From contig PLZV01000004.1 in assembly GCA_003152315.1 (NCBI GenBank), forward strand, positions 1-51,736: a stretch of DNA of 51,736 nt, in the 5' to 3' direction. Position 1 is the first letter of the stretch, and every line of letters begins with the position of its first letter. Positions 36,738 to 43,854 of the stretch are shown piece by piece. Position numbers and translations under genes: made by a program. The notes below the pieces were generated by a model that saw only the letters and a list, made by a program, of their open reading frames with translations, was not told the DNA's origin and did not search any database. The stretch comes from Verrucomicrobiota bacterium. GTDB taxonomy: Bacteria; Verrucomicrobiota; Verrucomicrobiia; Palsa-1439.

Positions 36738-37736
36738 CTAATCCTTCTTTTCATCGTCTTTCCCGCCCCTTTGCTCGGTTGGTTCTCTGGTCTCCGCGGG
36801 CCGCTCGGCCACAGGTTTGGACTCAACCTTCGATTCCGGCTTGCTCTCCGGCTTGGCTTCCACAGCGGTGGGCTTCGGCTCGTCGGCTTGGCGGACTTCC
36901 TTCTTCGTTACCGGTGGCTGTGGCTCAGCCGTCGTCACGGCTGGCTTCTCAACCTGACGTGGCTCAACCGCGGGAAGTGCCTTCTCAACCTGGCTGCGAG
37001 CCGGCGCCGGGACTGCTTTCTCACTGGTCGGTGTTGGTGTCGGGTGCTTGGCGACGGCCTTCGCTTCCTCTTTGCTGCGCAGTTCGCGAACTGGCGTCGC
37101 TTGAATCTTTCGTCCACTGGCGCTTTCGATGACGCCAGTATCCGGGCCTTTGTTGATCACGGTCTTGTTGATGGCGGGATTATTCACGACCACCACCTTG
37201 AGGCTGACAGGTTCCAAAAACCGGCGTTCCTCTACAAACACGTATCCTCTCGGCACGCCGCCTCCCACGTTAACCTCCACGACGCCCCTCCCCGATGGAC
37301 CCAATGGGCACCAGCCGATGTATCCGCCGCCTTCTCGCCAGGAGACCCACGCGGGTGCCCATTGTGTCTGCGGCACCCAATACCAGCCAAATTGCGGGTC
37401 CGAATCCCAGCGACCATAATGGTAAGTGGCCCAGCCCCACGGCTCATCGCTGGCCCAGTACCAACCAGCGTCGGTTTGTTGCCAGTAACCGTTGCAATAC
37501 GGACTCCAGCCAGCTTCCACTCCGCCCGGGATCCAGCAGCGTCCGTAGGATCCAACAACCTCCCATCGCCCGTACGGGCTGAGCGGCTCATAGAAATCGC
37601 TTTCGGTGCGAATCGCCACGACCGAGACCCCCACCGATACCTCGGCTGCGTAGGTTGCGTGCCCTGTCAGCGTCCCGAAAAGCGCAACGCAGAAAACAAA
37701 CCCGACTTCCCGTGCCAGGCGTTTGATTCCATTCAT
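36738..37736 (-). CDS. DUF6600 domain protein with charged low-complexity tail
   Basis: The 332-aa protein has a signal peptide (VFCVALFGTLTGHATYAAE) and a Trp/Tyr-rich DUF6600 repeat module: FYEPLSPYGRWEVVGSYGRC, WSPYCNGYWQQTDAGWYWAS and PWGWATYHYGRWDSDP. The last 120 residues are rich in Pro, Lys, Glu and Val with repeated KPESKPE-type blocks and are probably disordered. DUF6600 proteins are common envelope proteins in Verrucomicrobiota and Planctomycetota, function unknown. The ATG overlaps the stop of a 59-aa ORF (ATGA), so translation may be coupled to it. Confidence 0.8.
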   Translation of the reverse strand: MNGIKRLAREVGFVFCVALFGTLTGHATYAAEVSVGVSVVAIRTESDFYEPLSPYGRWEVVGSYGRCWIPGGVEAGWSPYCNGYWQQTDAGWYWASDEPWGWATYHYGRWDSDPQFGWYWVPQTQWAPAWVSWREGGGYIGWCPLGPSGRGVVEVNVGGGVPRGYVFVEERRFLEPVSLKVVVVNNPAINKTVINKGPDTGVIESASGRKIQATPVRELRSKEEAKAVAKHPTPTPTSEKAVPAPARSQVEKALPAVEPRQVEKPAVTTAEPQPPVTKKEVRQADEPKPTAVEAKPESKPESKVESKPVAERPAETREPTEQRGGKDDEKKD

Positions 37737-37912
37737 GGAGTTACCCTTCGGTTCAATAAATCAAAAACGCGTTGTTGTTCTCGGAACACCACGACGTGGG
37801 CGTCAATGGCGAGTCGGATAATTCCTCCAGCCCTGCGATTCCCGCAGACGCCGCAAACGGTCTCGACGAGTTTGCCAAACGTCAACGCCCCCTTCTGGTG
37901 ACTGGCTTTCAT
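37733..37912 (-). CDS. 59-aa Cys-pair protein coupled to DUF6600
   Basis: ATG 37912 starts 36 nt after leader element a. The product reads MKASHQKGALTFGKLVETVC, GVCGNRRAGGIIRLAIDAH and VVVFREQQRVFDLLNRRVTP (consecutive parts). It has a CGVCG pair and a basic, helical middle typical of a folded small protein. The stop TGA overlaps the ATG of the DUF6600 gene. It fits small conserved proteins of unknown role with a TFGxLxxxV...C...RRAxGIxRLA pattern; that family link is from memory and unverified. Confidence 0.5.
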   Translation of the reverse strand: MKASHQKGALTFGKLVETVCGVCGNRRAGGIIRLAIDAHVVVFREQQRVFDLLNRRVTP

Positions 37913-37976
37913 GTTATGACGATAAGCTGGGAGGTCGTGTGAGCGCTATGGGGTGTTGACCCCATTGGAGACTTCA
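37913..37976 (-). promoter_or_regulatory. Palindromic leader element, copy a
   Basis: Core ATGGGGTGTTGACCCCAT at 37948-37965; towards the gene it continues with GCGCTCAC, CTCCCAGCTTATCGTCATAA and the ATG at 37912. On the far side AGTCTCCA is conserved with copy b. Confidence 0.75.
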
Positions 37977-38089
37977 CGGACTCAGGCACGTTCCAGGACG
38001 TGACCGGATAGTCTCCATACGGATGACAACTGATTGTCGAGCAGGAGTCCCATAATCATTTTCGCTCAGGGAACGGTTGTCCAAAACAG

Positions 38090-38233
38090 AATAGGGTCAG
38101 GTCTCCGATTGAATAATTCGGCCCGCACCACTTTACCGGCCGCTGCGATTACCATTTCGAGCAAGTCTGTGAAACCATCGCGCCAGCATCAGCCGGCCAA
38201 ATCAATTGTTGGATGATGAGGTCTGGCCCTGTT
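38090..38233. repeat. REP-like inverted pair (144 bp)
   Basis: AATAGGGTCAGGTCTCC (from 38090) and, inverted, AACAGGGCCAGACCTC (ending 38233) are imperfect complements over about 28 bp, differing mostly by transitions. GGGTCAGGTCT is the form of REP ends often found near RAYT genes. Nothing is coded inside. The remainder of 37977-38274 shows no gene. Confidence 0.5.
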
Positions 38234-38274
38234 TCCTCTGCGACCTGACCCAAGTCCACGCGTCCTTTGTGATT

Positions 38275-38727
38275 TCAAGCGCCCTTTGTTAGATGGCTTG
38301 ACGTGGAACCAATGGCTGGAGCCTCTTTATGAAAGTATTCGCGAACCTTAGCCGTAATCTGGCGGTCGGTCATCTTGTCGACGGCTTCAATGGCGATGAT
38401 GTGTCCACCGAGCTAGTCTCTCTCGAGGCGCTTTTTCAGTTCGCCCTTGGCCTCCCCGGGACCAAACAGCAAAAGTGACTCGGCATCGCGAATCTCCGCG
38501 ATCACCTCATCATAGTACTTGTTCAAATGGCCCGTAAACTCCCGCTCGTGGCTATCATCGGTCGGCGCCCTTTGTGATTCGTAGGCAGTCGTCGAACGCG
38601 CGCCGGCAAGGCGTCCCGACTGTTTTTCAACATTCGACAGAATCTCCAGGGTTTCTACGCCGTCCTCCGAGATAATCGCGATTACAGCCTTCCGATGGTC
38701 AATCCACAACCCCGCTGTCGTCTTCAT
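38275..38727 (-). pseudogene. Conserved hydrolase/eRF1-like stress protein with in-frame TAG
   Basis: From ATG 38727 the frame encodes TAGLWIDHRKAVIAIISEDG, HEREFTGHLNKYYDEVIAEI and LLLFGPGEAKGELKKRLER, a well conserved small protein of proteobacteria and others related to the eRF1-like domain. At 38413-38415 a TAG interrupts it. The same frame continues for 45 codons with the expected C-terminus LGGHIIAIEAVDKMTDRQIT followed by AKVREYF, ending at TGA 38275. A single change of AAG, GAG or CAG to TAG would cause this. The truncated 104-aa product lacks the end of the fold. Confidence 0.7.
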
Positions 38728-38756
38728 AGAATCTTCCTTGGTTGAAGCGCACCGTG

Positions 38757-39197
38757 TTAAGAGCTCGCGCGATCGTCGGCTTCGAGCCAGTCGAACGTAG
38801 TGCTCGTTTCGGGATTAATCCCAAGTTTCTTGCAGTTCTCAATGAAGTAAGCGCGCTTCTCTGGATCTTTGTACAAACTGCCGGCTTCCACGCCATCCGA
38901 CCACGCCTTGATTTCCGTGGCCGTTTTTGCCGTGCCGTTCATCTGCAACCAGTCGCCAATCTCCTCATAATCCGAAGCGGTCGTAACCGCCGCCGTGAAT
39001 TGCTTGGCAGTAATGCCCTTGAAACTGAAAAGCACATTGTCCAACGGACAATCGTAATGGTACTCCCCGAGTTTTCCCGCCAGGTGGGCGCGGCATTTGT
39101 CAACCGTCCGAGCCATAATAACAAATCCGTTAATGCGTTCGCGGGGGCTGTGGGGTGCTTGTTTGTTCAGGTCTCTGGCAACAATAGTTGTGCTCAT
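38757..39197 (-). CDS. DUF5069 domain protein
   Basis: The 146-aa protein matches DUF5069: ARDLNKQAPHSPRERINGFV, ARTVDKCRAHLAGKLGEYHY and CPLDNVLFSFKGI, then a helical half with FIENCKKLGINPETSTTFDW. These small soluble proteins are frequent in Verrucomicrobiota and related phyla; their role is unknown. Its ATG overlaps the stop of a 32-codon ORF that begins at GTG 39292, 36 nt from leader element b. The amber-interrupted gene follows after 29 bp. Confidence 0.8.
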   Translation of the reverse strand: MSTTIVARDLNKQAPHSPRERINGFVIMARTVDKCRAHLAGKLGEYHYDCPLDNVLFSFKGITAKQFTAAVTTASDYEEIGDWLQMNGTAKTATEIKAWSDGVEAGSLYKDPEKRAYFIENCKKLGINPETSTTFDWLEADDRASS

Positions 39198-39292
39198 AAT
39201 TTTAAGACTTCTGTAATCTGGATTGACGCAATCGTTTTATTCACGGGTTGAATCAGGCGGCCGCCCGAGCGAATAGGTTCTTTGTCTTTCAC
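39198..39292 (-). CDS. Putative 32-aa leader ORF before DUF5069
   Basis: GTG 39292 opens a short frame (VKDKEPIRSGGRLIQPVNKT, then IASIQITEVLKL) whose TGA overlaps the DUF5069 ATG. The end given stops just short of that overlap. The start is 36 nt from the core of element b, the same spacing as the main start codons behind copies e and h. No family similarity is seen; it may be a coupling leader or chance. Confidence 0.25.
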
Positions 39293-39356
39293 AGTATGAC
39301 GATAGGCTGGGAAACCCTGCGGGCGCCATGGGGTGTTGACCCCATCGGAGACTTCA
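39293..39356 (-). promoter_or_regulatory. Palindromic leader element, copy b
   Basis: Core ATGGGGTGTTGACCCCAT at 39328-39345, then GGCGCCCGCAGGG, TTTCCCAGCCTATCGTCATA and GTG 39292. The far side reads GAAGTCTCCG, matching copy a. Confidence 0.78.
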
Positions 39357-39367
39357 TGACCTCCGGC

Positions 39368-40330
39368 TCAGCGAACGGTTGCCAAAGACAAGGTAGCTGA
39401 GGGCACCGGCCTCACACAGGATTTGCGATCATTGTCCACCAAAACGCCGATGGCATCTTCGGCTTCATCCTCCCGCCCAACCTCCAAGCCCGTTCTTCCC
39501 TCCGAGTGGCTATTGCCGACGCGATCTCGGCAGTCAATGAGCGCCACGATTTCGACCCGCGTTCCGACGCCAGGCTCGCTCGCCAGTGTTAGCCGCGCGC
39601 CGACATGTGCCAGGCGCTGTTGGATACTGAACAATCCAAGCCTTTCTCCGCTGGCCATGCTGGTGCTCAGCGCCTTGGGATCAAAGCCCTTTCCCGCATC
39701 TTCCACCACCACCCGCACCCAATCATTCTGTTCCCGCGATGTTTTCACCCGGACACTCCCGCAACCGGAATGCTTGCACGAATTGAAGACCAACTCCCGC
39801 ACCGTCTCGAAGAGCAAGATGCGCAAGCTTTCCGTCCGCGGCTCTGCGCGGCGGTCGATGCTGAGGTTCACCGTAAAGCAGTGCAGCTCGGCCATTCGCC
39901 CGGCCAGCCACTCCAATGCCGCGCCCAGACCGGCCCCGTGCAGGATTGGGGGACTCAGATCCACCGTCAGCGTGTGCGAATCGGCAATCGCCTGGCGGAT
40001 GATTTCGTTCGCCATGGAGAGCGCGTTGCGCTCCTTAACCGGGAGGAGGACATCACTCACCATGCTTATTTGAATACGCGCGGCCACCAGAAGCTGCTGC
40101 AGGTTGTCGTGCAAGATCGCCGCCAGCCGCCCCCGCTCGCGCTGCTCCACTTGCGCCAGTTTGGAGGCCATCGCTCGCAATTGATCGGTCTGCTTCCGCA
40201 TTTCGACGGTGCGCTCCGCCAGCCGTTGCTCGAGCCCCTCGTTCAACCTGACGACCTGGGACTCCAATTCTTCGTCCCACGGATATCCATTGCGATGACC
40301 TTCATTTTGGACGAGCAGTTTCCCTTTCAT
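39368..40330 (-). CDS. Cytoplasmic NarX-type sensor histidine kinase
   Basis: Start ATG 40330, directly behind leader element c. The 320-aa protein has no membrane segment. A coiled coil (LNEGLEQRLAERTVEMRKQT) leads into a HisKA_3 dimerisation helix with H74 in LAAILHDNLQQLL, then an HATPase_c domain (ETVRELVFNSCKHSG, VEDAGKGFDP, LGLFSIQQRLAHVGARL). A 45-residue charged tail follows that is not part of the usual fold. The usual partner is a NarL-type regulator such as the one at 48762. No sensor domain is present. Confidence 0.88.
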   Translation of the reverse strand: MKGKLLVQNEGHRNGYPWDEELESQVVRLNEGLEQRLAERTVEMRKQTDQLRAMASKLAQVEQRERGRLAAILHDNLQQLLVAARIQISMVSDVLLPVKERNALSMANEIIRQAIADSHTLTVDLSPPILHGAGLGAALEWLAGRMAELHCFTVNLSIDRRAEPRTESLRILLFETVRELVFNSCKHSGCGSVRVKTSREQNDWVRVVVEDAGKGFDPKALSTSMASGERLGLFSIQQRLAHVGARLTLASEPGVGTRVEIVALIDCRDRVGNSHSEGRTGLEVGREDEAEDAIGVLVDNDRKSCVRPVPSATLSLATVR

Positions 40331-40395
40331 TGGAGCACACAGTAAGCTGGTAAACCATGCGGACGCCATGGGGTGTTGACCTTATGGAGATTCCA
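40331..40395 (-). promoter_or_regulatory. Palindromic leader element, copy c
   Basis: Core at 40370-40387 with a damaged outer arm (ATGGGGTGTTGACCTTAT), then GGCGTCCGC, GGTTTACCAGCTTACTGT and the ATG at 40330. The gap 40396-40786 to the next gene shows nothing recognisable. Confidence 0.7.
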
Positions 40396-40786
40396 GCCAG
40401 CCAGCCGCTCTCTGAGTGCCGCCTTTGGTGCGGGTGAGATGGCGAACCTGCGGGTGCAACCGTCAAGCGTCTCGCCCACGTTCGAAATTCAAACTTGAGC
40501 CGACTGCTGGTGGACGGTCAGCCATTGAATCAGTTCGGACGATTGAACATCCACAGGTGACTGAGGAAGACTATAAACCAGCCAACAATCAGGCCCTTCT
40601 GGGAGCGAATGTACACAGTCGGTGTTGGGCTTGGAAAACGCGCGGCAAGCGGTTGTATCCGGCTCTCTCGGATTTGCCTGGCACTCCGTTCATTTCCACT
40701 CTGTCCGTGCGCATCACACTCACAATGGCGCTGCTCATAGTCTGTTCACGGAATTCTTGCGTAAGCGTTCACTCATTTTTCGTCAT

Positions 40787-41329
40787 TTATTGGGCCGCAC
40801 CCGATGGTGACTGGCTTCGCCATCGGGGCAGGGACTCAACCGGTATGACCACTTCGGCCAGAACAGGGGAAGCAAAGTTCCATCCCGACGACGCCATGGC
40901 CGTCGTGCCCAGGACCGCTTTCACCGTCTCCAACAACTCGTCAACGGTGAAAGGTTTCCATAGAGTGGCGGCAAGCTGGAGCCACGGATTCTGGTTCAAC
41001 TCCTCCGTGGGCAGCGTTGCCGAGGCCAGAATAACCGGGAGTTTCATGTGCGCGGAACGCAGCTTTTTGACGAGCTCAACGCCTGTCAGCTTCGGCATCT
41101 TGCAATCGGTGATCAAGAGATCATAGCGGGCGGCCTGCAGGGCCTCCCAGCCGGCTGCGCCGTCTTCGGCAACGTCCACGTGGTAGCCGGAGTGTATCAA
41201 CACTTTGGCGGTTGCTTCGCGAACGCCGACGTCGTCATCGACAAAAAGGATGCGATTGGAAGGATTCGTTTGGCCTCGAGTCGGCGCGCCGACGGCTTTG
41301 TTGCAAGGAGGTTTAAGGAGCCTGTTCAT
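40787..41329 (-). CDS. CheY-type response regulator with short tail
   Basis: The 180-aa protein has a receiver domain from about residue 26: acidic triad DDD at 31-33, phospho-acceptor D75 in LLITDCKMPKLTG, and K in LWKPFTVDELLETV. The remaining 40 residues (SSGWNFASPVLAEVVIPVES) contain no DNA-binding domain. It may act by protein contacts or phosphotransfer with the neighbouring kinases. Its start lies 50 nt from the core of element d; an 11-codon ORF (ATG 41348) between them overlaps its start. Confidence 0.85.
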   Translation of the reverse strand: MNRLLKPPCNKAVGAPTRGQTNPSNRILFVDDDVGVREATAKVLIHSGYHVDVAEDGAAGWEALQAARYDLLITDCKMPKLTGVELVKKLRSAHMKLPVILASATLPTEELNQNPWLQLAATLWKPFTVDELLETVKAVLGTTAMASSGWNFASPVLAEVVIPVESLPRWRSQSPSGAAQ

Positions 41330-41348
41330 AGCTTGGTTTTCGCCTCAT

Positions 41349-41402
41349 GAGGATAAGCCAGGAAGCGGAGCGGACGCTATGGGGTATTAACCCCATACGG
41401 GA
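41349..41402 (-). promoter_or_regulatory. Palindromic leader element, copy d
   Basis: Core ATGGGGTATTAACCCCAT at 41379-41396, perfectly palindromic, then AGCGTCCGCTCCG, CTTCCTGGCTTATCCTCAT reaching ATG 41348 (31 nt from the core). Confidence 0.75.
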
Positions 41403-41470
41403 TTCAGTGAATCCAGAAGCTTGCTTGGCCCCGGTCGGGTTCCGGAGCGAGAACCGCGGGAGGCGCTGGC
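41397..41470 (-). pseudogene. Relic of a NarL-type regulator 3' end
   Basis: The 74 bp beyond copy d are closely similar to 48696-48780, the spacer and last codons of the NarL-type gene at 48762. The relic retains the sequence for the last residues (VQ-T-IR region) in decayed form, followed by the common spacer with GAGAACCGCGGGA and CCAGAAGCTT. So the element and the end of a regulator gene were copied together. Confidence 0.55.
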
Positions 41471-41509
41471 GGATTGTCACTGGACACTAGGAGACTCCGC
41501 GGCGCTTCT

Positions 41510-41989
41510 CTATCGTTTGGATGCTAATGCCCACAATTCCGTTGCCGTTCTCTCACGAGTTTCTGTCGGGGGTGTGTTTTGCTTTAGCCAGAAGTCCTTG
41601 ATTGATTTGGCTATCTCAGTGAGTTGGCTCACATCGTGCGGCTTGACCAGATACCCGTTGGCTCCCAAGCGGTAGGCGGTCGCGATGTCCGCTTCCTCCT
41701 GGGATGAACTGAGGATGACCACAATCGGCGCCACTCCGAGCTGTTGACGAATCCATTTGAGGACGTCCAGCCCCATCACGCGGGGCAACTTCAAATCCAG
41801 CAGTACCAGGCATGGCAGCGGAAACTCCGCGCGATTGGCGAATTTGCCAGTGCCTTTGAAATAGTCGATGGCCATCTGGCCATCGCTCGCGACCTGAAGG
41901 GGATTTAACACGCCCGCCTTTTGCATGGCCTGTTGCATGAAGAACACGTCACCCTCTTCGTCTTCCACCAATAGGATGGTTCTCGTCAC
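41510..41989 (-). CDS. Rcp1-like CheY response regulator
   Basis: The 159-aa protein is a single receiver domain of the Rcp/CheY class: LLVEDEEGDVFFMQQAMQKA at the start, phospho-acceptor D65 in LVLLDLKLPRVMG, and K in GYLVKPHDVSQL. The inserted loop FKGTGKFANRAEFP before strand 3 is typical of phytochrome-linked regulators. The gene follows the PAS kinase after 6 bp, so the two should form a pair. Confidence 0.9.
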   Translation of the reverse strand: MTRTILLVEDEEGDVFFMQQAMQKAGVLNPLQVASDGQMAIDYFKGTGKFANRAEFPLPCLVLLDLKLPRVMGLDVLKWIRQQLGVAPIVVILSSSQEEADIATAYRLGANGYLVKPHDVSQLTEIAKSIKDFWLKQNTPPTETRERTATELWALASKR

Positions 41990-41995
41990 CGGGTC

Positions 41996-43267
41996 TTATC
42001 CTTTCTTGAGTTGAATCCAAAATCTACTTCCCTTACTCAATTCCGATTCGAATCCGACCTGCGCGCCCATGCGCTCGGCCGCTTTACGCACGATGGTGAG
42101 TCCAATGCCCGTCCCGTCGTATTCCTTGGCCAGGTTGATCCGCTCGAACATTCGGAAAATTCGCTTGTGGTTTTCGGGGGCGATGCCAATCCCATTGTCC
42201 TTAATCCACACGCGAACCATCGATGGCTCCCGGTCTTCCGCTCCAATCTCGATGCGCGGGGTGGTTCCCGCCGCGACAAATTTCGAGGCATTGGCCAACA
42301 AGTTCGAAAAACATTGTGTGAGGAACGCTTCATTCCCCAGGACCGTCGGCAGCTTTCCTTGAATGTGAAACTCCGCCTTCTGTCCGTTCGGGTAGGTCGC
42401 GATAATGTCGCGCATGAGTCCGTCCAACTCTACCGGCTGCACCAGGCCTTTCGCATGGAGGACGCCGGAGTAGCTCAAGACATCCTGAATCAGGCGGTCG
42501 AGACGGGAAGAGGAACGGACAATTCGTTGCAGGTGACTAACTCCTCGCTCATCGAGTTTGCTGCTGTAGTCATCCACCAGAATTTGGGCGAAGCCCTGCA
42601 TCGACCGCAACGGCGCGCGCAGGTCGTGCGATACGCTGTAGGAGAAGGCCTGCAGTTCGGCGACCGTTTCCTGAAGCTTGGCCGTGCGCTCCACCACCAG
42701 AACTTCCAGATTGGCGGCTTGATCGGCCAGTTGGTCTTTGGCCTGGCGCAAGGCATCGGCCACCCGTTTACGCTCGGTGATATCGCGGACGTTGCATTGA
42801 ATGACGTTCCGTCTGTCTTCCTTGTAGATGTTGCTGACGAACTCCACGTCCCGGCGTTGGCCCGCTTTGGTCTGAAGTGGCAGGTCTTCGTACCGGATGA
42901 AATGTTTCTCCTTCAACTCCCGAAATGCCGCCCGACTGGCTTCTTCATCCTTGAGCAGGCCGATTTCCCAGAGTTCTTTGCCCAGCAACTCCTCGTGAGG
43001 GTAGCCCAACAACTCCGACATAAACGGATTGGCGTCGGTGATTTTTCGTGTGGCGGGGTCGAGAATGAGTATGCCGTCACGGGCTGCTTCAAACAGGCGG
43101 CGGTAACGAATCTAGGATTCCCGTGTGCCCACTGCTGGCTCGGGTCGCTTCGCTTCGGCCCTGGCGTACAATTCCTGGTCTTCCCTTTCGCTCCGTTCGG
43201 GTCCGGCGACGTCCATCAGCGCGATGCCCTCAAACTTGCGCCCATGGTCTTCTCGATGGATTTTCAT
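41996..43267 (-). pseudogene. PAS sensor histidine kinase interrupted by TAG
   Basis: ATG 43267 stands right behind leader element e and starts MKIHREDHGRKFEGIALMDV. At codon 52 (43112-43114) is a TAG. The same frame continues with IRYRRLFEAARDGILILDPA, a complete PAS domain, a coiled coil, HisKA with H214 in FSYSVSHDLRAPLRSM and HATPase_c (FSNLLANASKFVAAG, WIKDNGIGIAPENH, GTGIGLTIVRKAAERMG). Restart at an internal ATG (43021) would remove the first part of the PAS domain. The kinase domain itself is intact, so a truncated kinase or readthrough remains possible. It is paired with the receiver at 41510. Confidence 0.8.
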
Positions 43268-43325
43268 AAGAGGACGGTAAGCCGGCAAGTCCGCGCGCGC
43301 CATGGGGTGTTGACCCCACTCGGGG
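43268..43325 (-). promoter_or_regulatory. Palindromic leader element, copy e
   Basis: Core ATGGGGTGTTGACCCCAC at 43302-43319, then GGCGCGCGCGGAC, TTGCCGGCTTACCGTCCTCT and ATG 43267, 35 nt from the core. Confidence 0.78.
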
Positions 43326-43558
43326 GAATGCACGAATCCTGACCCGATACGAAGGGGCGGGGCTAGGTTGTGGACTGTTGGCGCTGCGTGATGAGCAGTC
43401 CTTTGATCCGGTTGGGTTGCGGAACGCCGCCGGCCGCTTCCGCGGCGTCAACGGTCGCGGCGGTGTAAATGGTAACGTGGCGCTGATACCAACCAGTTGG
43501 CCCCAGACGCCCCGTCGCGCGTCGATGGAGCGAACATCTTTGATGAAAAACTCGGGCG

Positions 43559-43690
43559 TCAACGGCGCTGGTTTGATTTGCTGGCGGCAGAGCTACATGG
43601 TCGCTGCACCACCGGATACCCGCAAGAGGGACAAGCTTCGGCTTTGATGGAAACCTGATTGCCGTACTCGGGGCAAGTGATCAACGTCAC
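43559..43690 (-). pseudogene. Degenerate zinc-ribbon protein
   Basis: GTG 43690 (GAGG six bases upstream) opens a 43-codon frame: VTLITCPEYGNQVSIKAEAC, then PSCGYPVVQRPC. It is a zinc ribbon whose second Cys is Tyr (CPEYG instead of CPECG), so metal binding is doubtful. It stops at 43559 and no domain follows in frame. The remaining parts of 43326-43854 show nothing else. Confidence 0.4.
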
Positions 43691-43854
43691 GCGCCACCTC
43701 GATGAATTGGTGTTGTATTGAAGACTTGGTGGAACATGGCGAACCCTGAATTATGTGTGGGTCATTGGAAAAGTCACGGGGACCGGGTCTCCACCCTGGG
43801 AATGTGCGAGCGGCTCCGTTTCGCTTACCGCCATAACCCCGCGACGAGATCCCG

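Noticed and set aside
40416-41126. 236-codon plus-strand frame
   Set aside because: It overlaps the response regulator antisense and has no domain; the intergenic part shows no coding bias.
38413-43114. TAG codon reassignment in this genome
   Set aside because: TAG terminates several intact genes in the window (FkbM 2066, GH2 2891, PEP-CTERM 15991, regulator 48762), so the two internal TAGs are better explained by mutation, error or local readthrough.
42011-43342. 443-codon plus-strand frame
   Set aside because: Antisense to the PAS histidine kinase; no recognisable protein features.
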